Assembly (NCBI GenBank): GCA_003252535.1 | Contig: QKDN01000048.1 | Span: 1 to 64,000, forward strand | Length of the DNA: 64,000 nucleotides | Direction: 5' to 3' | DNA from: Campylobacterota bacterium | GTDB taxonomy: Bacteria > Campylobacterota > Campylobacteria > Campylobacterales > Sulfurovaceae | Shown here: piece after piece, positions 33,172 to 41,790 of the stretch | Layout: every line of letters begins with the position of its first letter | Numbering within the stretch: position 1 is the first letter of the stretch | Translations under genes and position numbers: made by a program | The notes under the pieces: model-generated | The model's database searches: none | What the model was told of the DNA's origin: nothing | The model's input: only the letters and a program-made list of their open reading frames with translations

Positions 33172-33204
33172 GGGGTTCGTAGTGTAGGAAGTTGTGAAGA
33201 GGTT

Positions 33205-33561
33205 CTACCTCGCGCAGACTTTGAAATCGCTGCCGACCCAGCATGCGGGGTCTGTGCGGGAGCGGGTCGCTTCACCCCAGCGTGAGTTGATCCCGTCGGT
33301 GGTAAGTCCCCTTACATCGGCGACACCTTTTTGGAATATCTCTACAGAGACCGAGACGATCCCTGTCTCGTCGCTTGGCATGAGCGGCGAACCGTCGAGA
33401 GAGCTGAGATAGAAAGAGCCCCCTTTCTCCGACTGGAAATCACAATAGCCGTCGAAGGTTACTTCATTGCCCGATACGATAGTGCAGTAGGCCTTTTTGG
33501 CAAAGAGAGGCGACGCTGCGAACAGCATGGAGAGGGAGATCATAGCGAGCTTTTTGAACAT
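33205..33561 (-). CDS. Small exported protein
   Basis: 118 residues with a signal peptide (KKLAMISLSMLFAASPLFA). The mature part has four cysteines (AYCTIV, GYCDFQ, PACWVGS and KVCAR), probably two disulfides, and a beta-rich pattern (GSFYLSSLDG, GIVSVSVEIF). I cannot name the family. ATG 33561 follows AAGGGT; upstream extension lacks a signal peptide. It lies 75 nt downstream of the cytochrome c gene on the same strand. Confidence 0.7.
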   Translation of the reverse strand: MFKKLAMISLSMLFAASPLFAKKAYCTIVSGNEVTFDGYCDFQSEKGGSFYLSSLDGSPLMPSDETGIVSVSVEIFQKGVADVRGLTTDGINSRWGEATRSRTDPACWVGSDFKVCAR

Positions 33562-33636
33562 GTAGTACCCTTCGAGAATAAGATAAAGGGAGTGTATCAC
33601 AGCTTGCGTTAAAAGGAGAGTGTGGAGGGAAAAGAG

Positions 33637-34065
33637 TTACTTGAACTCTTTGTCCTTGTAGTAGTCGTAGACCCATTCGCTGACCGCCTGGAGCTCCTCT
33701 TCGGTGAGTTTCCCTTTTTGTGATGGCATCGTGCCGAACTTTTCGAGAGCCATCGCGGTGCACATACTCTTGTCAAGGTGGGGGTTGATCACATAGTCCT
33801 TGATGAAGGCGACCACGACGGCGCGGTGTATCTCGTCGTCGATATCCTCTACGATCCTGATATTGTTCTTGAGCTGTGCTGAGACCTCGATCATAGGCGG
33901 CGCTTTGAGGGTCTTGAAGTGCTTTTTGGCTTCGGTTTTGCCGAGTATCTTGTGGTGGCATGAGGCGCACACACGGTCGAATACCGCTTCGGCGTCGACT
34001 TTCTGTGGAGTTTCGGCAGTTGCCAGTGAAGCTATGAGGAGTGATAGGGTGAAGATACGCTTCAT
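33637..34065 (-). CDS. Periplasmic c-type cytochrome (monoheme, class I)
   Basis: 142 residues with a signal peptide (RIFTLSLLIASLATA). One heme site, VCASCHH, sits in DAEAVFDRVCASCH; the distal Met is probably in FGTMPSQKGKLTEEEL, the usual C-terminal helix context, with SEWVYDYY closing the fold. It is a small electron carrier of the periplasm. The 47-nt insert between the two halves (PHLDKSMCTAMALEKF) contains an extra Cys. It could serve the respiratory chain with cbb3 oxidase or sulfur enzymes; no partner gene is adjacent. Confidence 0.9.
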   Translation of the reverse strand: MKRIFTLSLLIASLATAETPQKVDAEAVFDRVCASCHHKILGKTEAKKHFKTLKAPPMIEVSAQLKNNIRIVEDIDDEIHRAVVVAFIKDYVINPHLDKSMCTAMALEKFGTMPSQKGKLTEEELQAVSEWVYDYYKDKEFK

Positions 34066-34193
34066 AGTTTTCCTTTTTTGCCGCTATTGTAACAATAAAT
34101 GAGGAAAAAAGAGTTGTTCCGCGTCAAGGAGTGAAACAAAAAATGAGTATCAAAAAGCTCTTAGCCCTGTGCTCTATGCTCTCCGCTGCACGC

Positions 34194-35276
34194 CTAAGCG
34201 TGTTTTGCGGCAAATTCTTTCATAAGTGTTACCAATGCTTCTACCGCTTCGAGGCTGACGGCATTGTAGATAGAGGCTCTGAGTCCTCCGGTGGAGCGGT
34301 GACCCTTGAGACCGATGAGACCCGCTTCTTCCGTGAGCTTGATGAACTCTTTTTCGAGCTCGGGGTTACCGCCCTGGATCGTGAAGACGACATTCATGTG
34401 CGATCTTGAGTCTTTCGCAGCATGGCCTGTGAAGAAGCCGTTGCTCTCATCGATCGCATCGTAGATGAGGTTGGCTTTTTGTGTGTTGACCGCTTCTACG
34501 GCTTTGATACCGCCCTGACCTTTGATCCAGTCGAGGGTGAGCTTGAGGAGGTAGATACCGAAGGTCGGCGGGGTGTTGTAGAGCGAGTTGTTCTCGGCAT
34601 GGATCTTGTAGCGGAGCATCGTTGGGACGGTGTTGGCTACACGGTCGAGGAGAGACTTCCTGATGATGACGATGGTGACCCCTGACGGTCCTGCGTTCTT
34701 CTGCGCCCCTGCGTACATCAGCTCGATATTGCTCCAGTCTACAGTATAGGAGAAGATATCGCTCGATGCGTCGACGACGAGGGGAGCCTTGGAGGTCGGG
34801 TATGTTTTGTACTGTGTACCGTAGATGGTGTTGTTGGAGGTGATATGGACATAGTCGGCATCGTCGCTGAATGCGATACCCTCCGGGATATGGTCGAAGT
34901 TGCTCTCTTCTGAACTTGCGACGACTTTGGTCTGGAGACCGAGTATCTTCGCCTCTTTGATCGCTTTGGTCGACCATGTGCCGGTATTGACGAACTCGAT
35001 CACGCCGCCCTGCGTGAGGTTGAGCGGTACCATCGCAAACTGTGTCGACGCGCCCCCCTGGACGAAGAGCACCTGGTAGTCCTCGGGTATCTCGTAGAGC
35101 TCGTGCATGAGCCTGATCGCTTCGTTGTGGACATTTTCATAGAGAGGCGCACGGTGTGATGCCTCCATGATCGATATCCCCGAGCCCTGGAAATCGAGCA
35201 GCTCTTTTTGTGCGATCTCAAGTACTTCGGTAGGTATTGCAGCGGGGCCTGCATTGAAGTTGTATGTTCTTTTCAT
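34194..35276 (-). CDS. serC: Phosphoserine aminotransferase SerC
   Basis: 360 residues, PLP-dependent class V fold. TYNFNAGPAAIPTEVLE opens the protein; the PLP-lysine region is YAGAQKNAGPSGVTIVII, and GLKGHRSTGGLRASIYNAV gives the C-terminal substrate arginines. It makes phosphoserine from 3-phosphohydroxypyruvate. With glyA (36 kb) and PurU (6 kb) it covers serine and one-carbon supply. Start ATG 35276 gives the canonical N-terminus; a longer reading reaches into the repeat region. Confidence 0.96.
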   Translation of the reverse strand: MKRTYNFNAGPAAIPTEVLEIAQKELLDFQGSGISIMEASHRAPLYENVHNEAIRLMHELYEIPEDYQVLFVQGGASTQFAMVPLNLTQGGVIEFVNTGTWSTKAIKEAKILGLQTKVVASSEESNFDHIPEGIAFSDDADYVHITSNNTIYGTQYKTYPTSKAPLVVDASSDIFSYTVDWSNIELMYAGAQKNAGPSGVTIVIIRKSLLDRVANTVPTMLRYKIHAENNSLYNTPPTFGIYLLKLTLDWIKGQGGIKAVEAVNTQKANLIYDAIDESNGFFTGHAAKDSRSHMNVVFTIQGGNPELEKEFIKLTEEAGLIGLKGHRSTGGLRASIYNAVSLEAVEALVTLMKEFAAKHA

Positions 35277-35344
35277 AATACATTCCATAGGGTAATTTTG
35301 GTTAAAAGAATAGCGAATATTTCTGAAAAAACAGCTATCGGAGC

Positions 35345-35429
35345 CTCCCAAAAGCATACTCCTGCACTATGCGAATGCAAGCGCCCGTTTCACAGGTTGA
35401 GCGTATGGTTTGTCGTACGCTTTCGGGAG
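35345..35429 (+). repeat. Structured dispersed repeat, copy D
   Basis: Arms CTCCC-A-AAAGC (35345-35355) and GCTTT-C-GGGAG (35419-35429) pair with one mismatch. The core has CTATGCG and CGTATGG, which keep all seven pairs through two G-U wobbles although both strands differ from copy B. GTTTCACAGGTTGAGCG is shared exactly with copy B. Part of the 313-bp gap upstream of serC. Confidence 0.82.
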
Positions 35430-35460
35430 TCTTCCTCGTACATCGTTCCCCGCAAAAAAG

Positions 35461-35546
35461 GGTGGATGAAATCCACCAATCGCTCCAGATATTTGGTATC
35501 GTTTCTATAGAGTGGAACAAATGGTGGGCTGGGAAGCCCACCCTAC
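35461..35546. repeat. REP pair, GGTGGGCT family
   Basis: GGTGGAT-GAA-ATCCACC (35461-35477) and GGTGGGCT-GGGA-AGCCCACC (35523-35542) followed by CTAC (35543-35546). The left unit lacks GTAG and equals the hairpin at 7148; the right unit equals that at 60891. It sits directly beside copy D. The remainder of this gap shows no gene. Confidence 0.8.
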
Positions 35547-35589
35547 GGATAACGCAAAAGTGGGTATGGATGGTTATTGGGATACTTTC

Positions 35590-36102
35590 CTATGCTTCGA
35601 ACGGAGCGTAGGGGAGGGTGACGATCTGGTAGTCGTCGGGGAGCGTGGCGTCGGGGAGGTGCTTCCAGCTCCTGCCGAGTCTCGTGGCGAGTTTGTCGGA
35701 GATATCCCTGATCGTCCTGTCGGCATCGGTGAGGTCGAGAGGGGTCTCGGGGATGATGGCCGCGAGGATTTTGTCGCTGCTTTTGCCATGGAAGAACCGG
35801 TAGTTGGCTATCCCCAGGCTCTCAAGAAGGTGGCGCATCAGGAAATAGAACCTCTGCGGCTCTTCCCCCTTGTACTCGAGGAGCAGCAGCCGAGTCAGAC
35901 CATCTGCATCAAAGAGCGGTGCGGCGATGGTGTATTCGCGGCTGAGGTGCTGGGAGATGACGGTGGGGGTGAGGGGTTCGTCGATGCGTTCGAACTTGGG
36001 GTAGAAGACCCTCCCGTCGAACTCTATCTTGCCGACGATGGAGGAGCGTTTGATATAGTAGCAAGCCCGGTTTAGCGGAAGCTCATCTACGAATGATGCC
36101 AT
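35590..36102 (-). CDS. DUF1882-type protein downstream of glyA
   Basis: 170 residues, mixed alpha/beta, no signal peptide or TM helix. The position right after glyA (its ATG abuts the glyA stop) and the N-terminal CYYIKRSSIVGKIEFDGRVFYPKFE match the DUF1882 family of Campylobacterota, whose Helicobacter member is HP0184; that identification is from memory of gene order. Function is unknown. Tight linkage with glyA suggests co-translation. Confidence 0.65.
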   Translation of the reverse strand: MASFVDELPLNRACYYIKRSSIVGKIEFDGRVFYPKFERIDEPLTPTVISQHLSREYTIAAPLFDADGLTRLLLLEYKGEEPQRFYFLMRHLLESLGIANYRFFHGKSSDKILAAIIPETPLDLTDADRTIRDISDKLATRLGRSWKHLPDATLPDDYQIVTLPYAPFEA

Positions 36103-37352
36103 TAGTAGATAGGCTTATCGTAGATGACGAAGTTGCTTGCGAGCTCCTTGAGCTCTGCTTTGATCGATGCATGGAGGGCTGCGTCGTTGATATTGTCAAG
36201 GACATTGGCGATTTTGTTGGCGATGAGCTCGAACTCGGCCTCTTTCATCCCTCTGCGAGTAAGCGCCGGAGAACCGATACGGATACCTGAAGTGACGAAC
36301 GGGCTTCTTGTCTCGCCCGGTACGGTGTTCTTGTTGACGGTGATACCTGCCGCACCGAGGGCAGCATCGGCATCCTTCCCTGAGAAGTCACGGTTGAGGA
36401 ACGATACGAGGACGAGGTGGTTGTCTGTACCGCCGGAGACGATATCGTACCCTCTTGAGATGAGCACTTCGGCAAGTTTCGCCGCGTTGAGCTTCACCTG
36501 CTTCGCGTATGCTTTCCACTCGTCTGTGAGGTTGTGTCTGAAACCGACCGCTTTGGCAGCGATGACATGGACGAGCGGTCCGCCCTGGAGACCCGGGAAG
36601 ATAGCGGAGTTGATCTTCTTGGCGATATCCTCGTCGTTGCACATGATCATACCGCCTCTTGGCCCTGCGAGGGTCTTGTGCGTGGTAGTCGTGACGACAT
36701 CAGCGTATGGGAACGGGCTAGGGTGCTCGCCTGCACAGACCAGACCTGCGATGTGTGCGATATCGGCGAAGAGGATAGCGCCCACTTCGTCAGCGATCTC
36801 TCTGAATCTCTTGAAGTCGATCTCTCTGGCGTATGCAGATGCACCGCAGACGATGATCTTGGGCTGGACGATCTTGGCGATGTCAAGGACTCTGTCGTAG
36901 TTGATACGGCCGTCGAGCTCGACGCCGTAGGTGAAGCTGTGGTAGTTCTTGCCCGAGAAGCTTGGCTTTGAGCCGTGTGTGAGGTGACCGCCGTGGCTGA
37001 GGTCCATACCGAGGATCTTGTCACCTGCCTGGATGAGCGCTGCGTAGACCGCGCCATTGGCCTGTGAGCCCGAGTGTGGCTGGACATTGGCGTAGTTGCA
37101 GCCGAAGAGCTCGCACGCTCTGTCGATCGCCAATTGTTCTACTTTGTCGGCGAACTCGCACCCGCCGTAGTATCTTTTATAAGGATAACCCTCTGCATAT
37201 TTGTTGGTAAATACAGAACCCATCGCCTCCATCACTTCGGGGAAAGTGAAGTTCTCGCTGGCGATCATCTCAAGGTGATCGGTCTGTCTGGTAAGTTCGT
37301 TTTGTATCGCTTCGAATACTTCAGGGTCAAACGACTCTATTGCATAGCTCAT
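36102..37352 (-). CDS. glyA: Serine hydroxymethyltransferase GlyA
   Basis: 416 residues. The PLP lysine sits in [33 protein letters not shown] and [12 protein letters not shown] are the family signatures. It interconverts serine and glycine, loading one-carbon units on THF. It is at full bacterial length, and the start gives [15 protein letters not shown], the usual N-terminus. It leads a two-gene operon with the DUF1882 gene. Confidence 0.97.
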   Translation of the reverse strand: MSYAIESFDPEVFEAIQNELTRQTDHLEMIASENFTFPEVMEAMGSVFTNKYAEGYPYKRYYGGCEFADKVEQLAIDRACELFGCNYANVQPHSGSQANGAVYAALIQAGDKILGMDLSHGGHLTHGSKPSFSGKNYHSFTYGVELDGRINYDRVLDIAKIVQPKIIVCGASAYAREIDFKRFREIADEVGAILFADIAHIAGLVCAGEHPSPFPYADVVTTTTHKTLAGPRGGMIMCNDEDIAKKINSAIFPGLQGGPLVHVIAAKAVGFRHNLTDEWKAYAKQVKLNAAKLAEVLISRGYDIVSGGTDNHLVLVSFLNRDFSGKDADAALGAAGITVNKNTVPGETRSPFVTSGIRIGSPALTRRGMKEAEFELIANKIANVLDNINDAALHASIKAELKELASNFVIYDKPIY

Positions 37353-37451
37353 AGGTGTTTCCTTAAATGATTGATTTTAGCTAGCGTAAAATACTATAAA
37401 AATGATAAAAATTAGCCAAAATTGTTGGGATTTGGGAGTTTTTGGATTTTC

Positions 37452-38330
37452 TCAAAGGTTGGGATACTTCCGCTGATACCTCGGTATCATACTCTCATTA
37501 CCCAATAATCCCCCCTGATGGATATAGAGAATCTCTCCGTCGAACAGCTTACTATGCTCCAGCAGGGTTCTCCATCCGATGGGGTCGTAGAGGAGGTCGA
37601 ACTCTATTCGCGTTTCACCCTTGAGCTTCTGCCACAGGTCATAGTGCTCTTTGTAGAGCTTGCCGAAGTGGTATTTTTTATTTGGAGTGAGGATCGTCGG
37701 ATGGAAGGATGGATCGGGTCCGAGCATCCCGAACTGTGCTTTGAGATAGTCGGCGTCCCCAACACAGGGGGTCGTATAGACACGGCAGTTCGAGTGTTTC
37801 TGAAGGTAGAGCGCAGTCGTTCCAGTCCCTGCGGGGAGGAAGATCGAGAGCTTTTCTATCCCCTTCTGTCGTCGCCACTCCTCGATCTCATTAGCCAGAA
37901 GCCTAATCCCTTCCTCTGCCTCCTGCTGCCTGCCCCCCTCGTGGATCAGGAGAGTGTCATCTGGGATGGACATTGAGTCATCCCATTTGGACTCATGGAA
38001 GATCGTACCGTTTTGGAGCGCGCCGAGGTAGTTCCCCTGCGGATGCACCCGAAGATATTCCGGGATATGATCGACGAAGTAGTCGAACTGCCAGCCTCTC
38101 ATCCGTGTCAGTACCGACAGTGAATACATGGCATTGGACTGGTTGGAGCCGTAGGAGATAATGCGTCGGATATGCGGGTAGTCGTGGGTGAGGTAGTGGT
38201 GGAACTTGCGGGCTTTGTTGCCTGAGAAATGGGTGTCGATGAGGTCGTCGCGTTTGACGAAGATAGTTCGCCCCTCGAAGAATACCTCTTCGACAGGGCT
38301 GGGGAGGTGCAGTGAGGAGGAAGCTATCAG
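37452..38330 (-). CDS. ACC deaminase/D-cysteine desulfhydrase-like PLP enzyme with non-standard (CTG) start
   Basis: 292 residues if read from CTG 38330. The first ATG in frame (38129) would remove 67 residues that contain the family's core: IFVKRDDLIDTHFSGNKARK, including the PLP-binding Lys of SGNKARK, and ISYGSNQSNAM. No ATG, GTG or TTG occurs between the upstream in-frame stop and that region. CTG 38330 overlaps the fba stop (CTGA) with GGGAAG just before it, like the ATGA couplings elsewhere in this genome. Later parts (LPAGTGTTALYLQKH, YIHQGGLLGNES) fit the tryptophan-synthase-beta fold family. Substrate is unknown: D-cysteine or ACC are the known ones. Confidence 0.8.
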   Translation of the reverse strand: MIASSSLHLPSPVEEVFFEGRTIFVKRDDLIDTHFSGNKARKFHHYLTHDYPHIRRIISYGSNQSNAMYSLSVLTRMRGWQFDYFVDHIPEYLRVHPQGNYLGALQNGTIFHESKWDDSMSIPDDTLLIHEGGRQQEAEEGIRLLANEIEEWRRQKGIEKLSIFLPAGTGTTALYLQKHSNCRVYTTPCVGDADYLKAQFGMLGPDPSFHPTILTPNKKYHFGKLYKEHYDLWQKLKGETRIEFDLLYDPIGWRTLLEHSKLFDGEILYIHQGGLLGNESMIPRYQRKYPNL

Positions 38331-39400
38331 TTTCTTCCCATGCAGTTGAGGTCTTCGAAGGCCTGAAGGAGTCTCGCTACCATCGACTCTTCACCGGCTC
38401 TGAGCCATTTTCTCGGGTCATAGTAGTTCTTGTTGGGTTTGTCTTCACCTTCGGGGTTGCCGATCTGCCCCTGGAGGTAGCCGTGTTTTGCCGCTTCGTA
38501 CTGACGGACACCGTCCCAGAACGCCCATTGGGTATCTGTATCGATGTTCATCTTGATCGCGCCGTAGCTGATCGCTTCCCTGATCTCGTGGAGCTCGGAG
38601 CCCGAACCGCCATGGAATACGAAGTTGACAGGTTTCTCGCCCGTACCGAACTTCTCTTGGATATGCTTCTGGGAGTTGTCGAGGATCTTCGGCGTGAGGA
38701 CGACATTGCCCGGCTTGTAGACGCCGTGGACATTGCCGAACGACGCTGCGATCGTGAAGTTTGGACTCACCTTGCTGAGCTCTTCGTATGCGTAGGCTAC
38801 ATCTTCGGGCTGTGTGTAGAGGAGAGCATTGTCGATGCTCGAGTTGTCCACACCGTCCTCTTCTCCGCCCGTGACGCCGAGCTCGATCTCGATGGTCATA
38901 CCCATCTTGCTCATACGCTCGAGGTATGCTTTGCAGGTAGCAATGTTCTCTTCGATAGGCTCTTCGGAGAGGTCGAGCATATGAGATGAGAAGAGTGGTT
39001 TACCGTGTGCAGCGAAGTGTTTCTCGCTTGCATCAAGGAGTGCATCGATCCACGGGAGGAGCTTGCGTGCCGCATGGTCTGTATGGAGGACGACCGGGAC
39101 ACCGTAGGCTTCAGCCATCGTGTGGACATGGAGCGCACCTGAAATAGTGCCAAGAATTGCCGCCTTGTCAGAAGCGAGCGATTTGCCGCCGTAGAAGGCG
39201 CCGCCGCCGTTGCTGAACTGGATAATGATCGGTGATCCCGCCTTGGCAGCCGCTTCGAGGGCAGCATTGACCGAGTCGGTCCCTACGACATTGACCGCAG
39301 GGATAGCAAAGTCGTTCTCCCTAGCGATCTCGAAAATCTTCTGGAGGTCTTCACCTGTGACAACGCCGGGCTTTACTGCATCAAGAATCTTTGTAGACAT
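38327..39400 (-). CDS. fba: Class II fructose-bisphosphate aldolase
   Basis: 357 residues. Zinc and active-site motifs: NVVGTDSVNAALEAA, VVLHTDHAARKLLPW (metal His and catalytic Asp), NVHGVYKPGNV, VFHGGSGS and KMNIDTDTQWAFWDG. It catalyses the reversible cleavage of fructose-1,6-bisphosphate in glycolysis and gluconeogenesis; in an autotroph it chiefly runs toward hexose. It follows the PPIase-like pair and precedes the ACC-deaminase-like gene with a 4-nt overlap. Confidence 0.97.
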   Translation of the reverse strand: MSTKILDAVKPGVVTGEDLQKIFEIARENDFAIPAVNVVGTDSVNAALEAAAKAGSPIIIQFSNGGGAFYGGKSLASDKAAILGTISGALHVHTMAEAYGVPVVLHTDHAARKLLPWIDALLDASEKHFAAHGKPLFSSHMLDLSEEPIEENIATCKAYLERMSKMGMTIEIELGVTGGEEDGVDNSSIDNALLYTQPEDVAYAYEELSKVSPNFTIAASFGNVHGVYKPGNVVLTPKILDNSQKHIQEKFGTGEKPVNFVFHGGSGSELHEIREAISYGAIKMNIDTDTQWAFWDGVRQYEAAKHGYLQGQIGNPEGEDKPNKNYYDPRKWLRAGEESMVARLLQAFEDLNCMGRN

Positions 39401-39415
39401 ATGGCCGGAATCCTT

Positions 39416-40012
39416 TTATTTCAAAATGATTTTTGTATCTTTCATGAGCTCTGCCGAGAATTTCTGCTGTTTGAGCGACATCATGATATACTGTTCGATC
39501 TTCTGGTCATACGGTAGTGTATTGCCATCTTTGCCTTTGAAGAGCTGCTTGTTCTGCCCGTAGAATGCCTGTGCCTCTTCACTCGTTACAGTGATACCCT
39601 GCATCTTCTGCTGCATCCAGTACTGGGCAATGATCTTCTTCTGAACCTCTTCAGGTATCTCTTTTTGTGCCTGGTCTTCGATGACGACGGAAGAGGCTAT
39701 GTTTTTGAGTACATCAAACTGCTGTTTTTTCGGAAGTCTGTCAAAGTCGGTAACTTTACCCTTGGTAGCCATCTTGAGGAAATCATCAGCACTTTTCTTG
39801 ATGATATCTTTGCCATTGACACTTCCGATCACTGCCATTTCTGATCGTGACGGCGGAGGTACCATTCTCATCGGTGCCCCTACGTTAAGATTGTCAAGGT
39901 TTACCGATGGTGTTGTATCCCCCTTCGTTGGCTGGAGACTATCCTTGAGTACATCGGCCGATGCAAAGTTTGCGATCAGCATAGCCGATGCCAAAGCTAC
40001 TATTTTCTTCAT
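39416..40012 (-). CDS. SurA/PEB4-like chaperone fragment without PPIase domain
   Basis: 198 residues with a signal peptide (KKIVALASAMLIANFASA). Residues 60-190 match the SurA-N/PEB4 chaperone core: SVNGKDIIKKSADDFL, QQFDVLKNIASSVVIEDQAQ, MQQKMQGITVTSEEAQAFYGQNK and MMSLKQQKFSAELM. They align with the adjacent Cbf2-like protein (FYNTNKAKF, MTLKQQQFQSKL). The parvulin domain is replaced by a short linker, so it is a pure chaperone or a decoy subunit. It lies 29 nt downstream of the full-length paralogue and probably arose by duplication and deletion. Confidence 0.8.
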   Translation of the reverse strand: MKKIVALASAMLIANFASADVLKDSLQPTKGDTTPSVNLDNLNVGAPMRMVPPPSRSEMAVIGSVNGKDIIKKSADDFLKMATKGKVTDFDRLPKKQQFDVLKNIASSVVIEDQAQKEIPEEVQKKIIAQYWMQQKMQGITVTSEEAQAFYGQNKQLFKGKDGNTLPYDQKIEQYIMMSLKQQKFSAELMKDTKIILK

Positions 40013-40041
40013 TAAACTGTCCTTCCTCTTTTGTGGTGTTG

Positions 40042-40884
40042 TTATTTAGCCGGTGCAGGTGCGTCTGCGTATGTGATCTTCGCCTTTGCTTTCATCTCGG
40101 TCGCAACTTCTTTGAGCTTGGACTGGAACTGCTGCTGTTTGAGCGTCATGATGATCTTCTCTTTGACATCTTCGAACGCTATCGTCGTAGGCTCTTTCGT
40201 GTCTTCAAGGTAGATCACGTGGTAACCGAACTGTGTTTTAACAGGCGCTGTAGTGATCTCGCCTTTTTTGAGCGCGAATACCGCTTTGTCGAACTCAGGT
40301 ACCATCTGTCCTTTTGCGAAGCTTCCGAGGTCGCCGCCGTTAGGACCTGTAGGGCCTGTCGATTTTGCTTTTGCAAGTTCGATGAACTTTGTTTTGAGTG
40401 CGTCGTCCTTGAGCGGCTTGAGTTCCGCGATAATGTCCTTCGCAGTCTTTTCGTCAGCTACGAGGATATGTCTGGCGTGTACTGTGGCAGGCATATTGAA
40501 CTTCGCCTTGTTGGTGTTGTAGAACTCCTGCGCTTCGCTGTCGCTGACGACGGCATTGTCCATCTGAGCTTTCATCCAGAGGTTGACTTTGAGCTCCTGC
40601 TTGATCTTCTCAAGACCGGCTTTGAACTCAGGCTTGTTCTCGATACCGTCCTTGTTGGCAGCCTCTGTAAAGAGTACTCTCTCGATCAGTCTTTCGGTGA
40701 TCATCTTCTGCTGATCATCGGTAAGCTGCTGGTAGTTCGCACCCGGTACCGTGCTTCTGACAAAATTTGCAGCATCCTGCTTTGTGATGTTGATACCGTT
40801 GACAGTTGCAAGGATATCGGAAGCAACGAGGTTTGAGAGGAGTAGCGAAGAAGCTACGAGAGAGGCTTTGATCATTTGTTTCAT
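40042..40884 (-). CDS. Periplasmic parvulin-type peptidyl-prolyl isomerase (PEB4/Cbf2-like)
   Basis: 280 residues. Signal peptide (KASLVASSLLLSNLVAS), chaperone N-domain (ATVNGINITKQDAANFV), then a parvulin domain (about 130-225: VHARHILVADEKTAKDII, GGDLGSFAKGQMVPEFDKAVF, VKTQFGYHVIYLED) and a C-terminal helix. It is homologous to Campylobacter PEB4/Cj0596, which folds outer-membrane proteins. AAAGGTG gives ATG 40884. The pair with the short paralogue could form a mixed chaperone. Confidence 0.92.
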   Translation of the reverse strand: MKQMIKASLVASSLLLSNLVASDILATVNGINITKQDAANFVRSTVPGANYQQLTDDQQKMITERLIERVLFTEAANKDGIENKPEFKAGLEKIKQELKVNLWMKAQMDNAVVSDSEAQEFYNTNKAKFNMPATVHARHILVADEKTAKDIIAELKPLKDDALKTKFIELAKAKSTGPTGPNGGDLGSFAKGQMVPEFDKAVFALKKGEITTAPVKTQFGYHVIYLEDTKEPTTIAFEDVKEKIIMTLKQQQFQSKLKEVATEMKAKAKITYADAPAPAK

Positions 40885-41029
40885 TGTGTACACCTTTCGT
40901 TCTTGACGATTTTAGAATTTTGGTAATTATATCAGACAAAGATAAATGATTTATGAATACCTGCCGCTGCGAAAAGCTCCTCTAATCGCTCCTGTGTTAG
41001 CATACTGTACCATAAAGGAGCGATCACCG

Positions 41030-41713
41030 ATGACAAAAGAGAATAAAAAATCACCGCCGAAAATGAAACGGGTCAAACTTTCGACCAAAGTGCAGATCGA
41101 GGCGATCAAAAAACTTTTTTTGGAGCATTATCCTGCCAGCACGACGGAGCTGGAGTACAGCAATCTCTATGAACTGCTCGTGAGCGTCATGCTCTCGGCC
41201 CAGTGCACCGATAAGCGGGTCAATATCATCACCCCGGCACTCTTTGAAAAATATCCTGACCCTGTCAGACTCGCGACTGCCGATCTGGAGGATGTCAAGG
41301 AACTGATCAACAGCTGTTCGTTCTTCAACAACAAAGCGGTCAACCTGATCAAAATGGCACAGAGGGTCGTGGAGGTCTACGGCGGTGAGATACCGCTGGA
41401 GCAGAAAGAGCTCGTGACACTGGCGGGTGTAGGGCAGAAAACAGCCAATGTTGTGATGATAGAGTATACCAATGCCAACCTGATGGCGGTCGATACCCAT
41501 GTGTTCAGGGTCGCCCACAGGCTCGGACTCTCCAACGCTACTACAGCGCTCAAGGTCGAGGAGGAGCTGAGTCGCAAGTTCAAAAGCGATCTCCATCTTC
41601 TGCACCAGGCGATGGTGCTCTTCGGTCGCTATAGATGCAAAGCTGTCAAGCCCGAATGCGAAGGGTGTTATATGGAACCGTACTGCAAGAGCAAAGAGGG
41701 GTTCAAGGCGTAA
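41030..41713 (+). CDS. nth: Endonuclease III Nth
   Basis: 227 residues. HhH-GPD fold: LSAQCTDKRVN, the helix-hairpin-helix with the catalytic Lys in LAGVGQKTANVV, the catalytic Asp in AVDTHVFRVAHRLGLS, and the [4Fe-4S] loop CKAVKPECEGCYMEPYC. It excises oxidised pyrimidines and nicks at abasic sites. The basic N-terminal extension (KENKKSPPKMKRVK) is normal for the phylum. AAAGGAG sets ATG 41030; upstream in-frame sequence is not supported. It is divergent from the PPIase pair. Confidence 0.95.
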   Translation: MTKENKKSPPKMKRVKLSTKVQIEAIKKLFLEHYPASTTELEYSNLYELLVSVMLSAQCTDKRVNIITPALFEKYPDPVRLATADLEDVKELINSCSFFNNKAVNLIKMAQRVVEVYGGEIPLEQKELVTLAGVGQKTANVVMIEYTNANLMAVDTHVFRVAHRLGLSNATTALKVEEELSRKFKSDLHLLHQAMVLFGRYRCKAVKPECEGCYMEPYCKSKEGFKA

Positions 41714-41740
41714 GGCGGAGCTGGAATCTGTTATGTTTGT

Positions 41741-41759
41741 ACCCGTCATCAAGACGGGT
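41741..41759. terminator. Hairpin between convergent nth and the PepD-type gene
   Basis: ACCCGTC (41741-41747), loop ATCAA, GACGGGT (41753-41759), a perfect 7-bp stem in the 77-bp convergent gap. There is no T-run on either side, so it may be a lone REP unit rather than a true terminator. Confidence 0.45.
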
Positions 41760-41790
41760 GAAGAGATGGATGCAGCAAGGGTGCAACACC

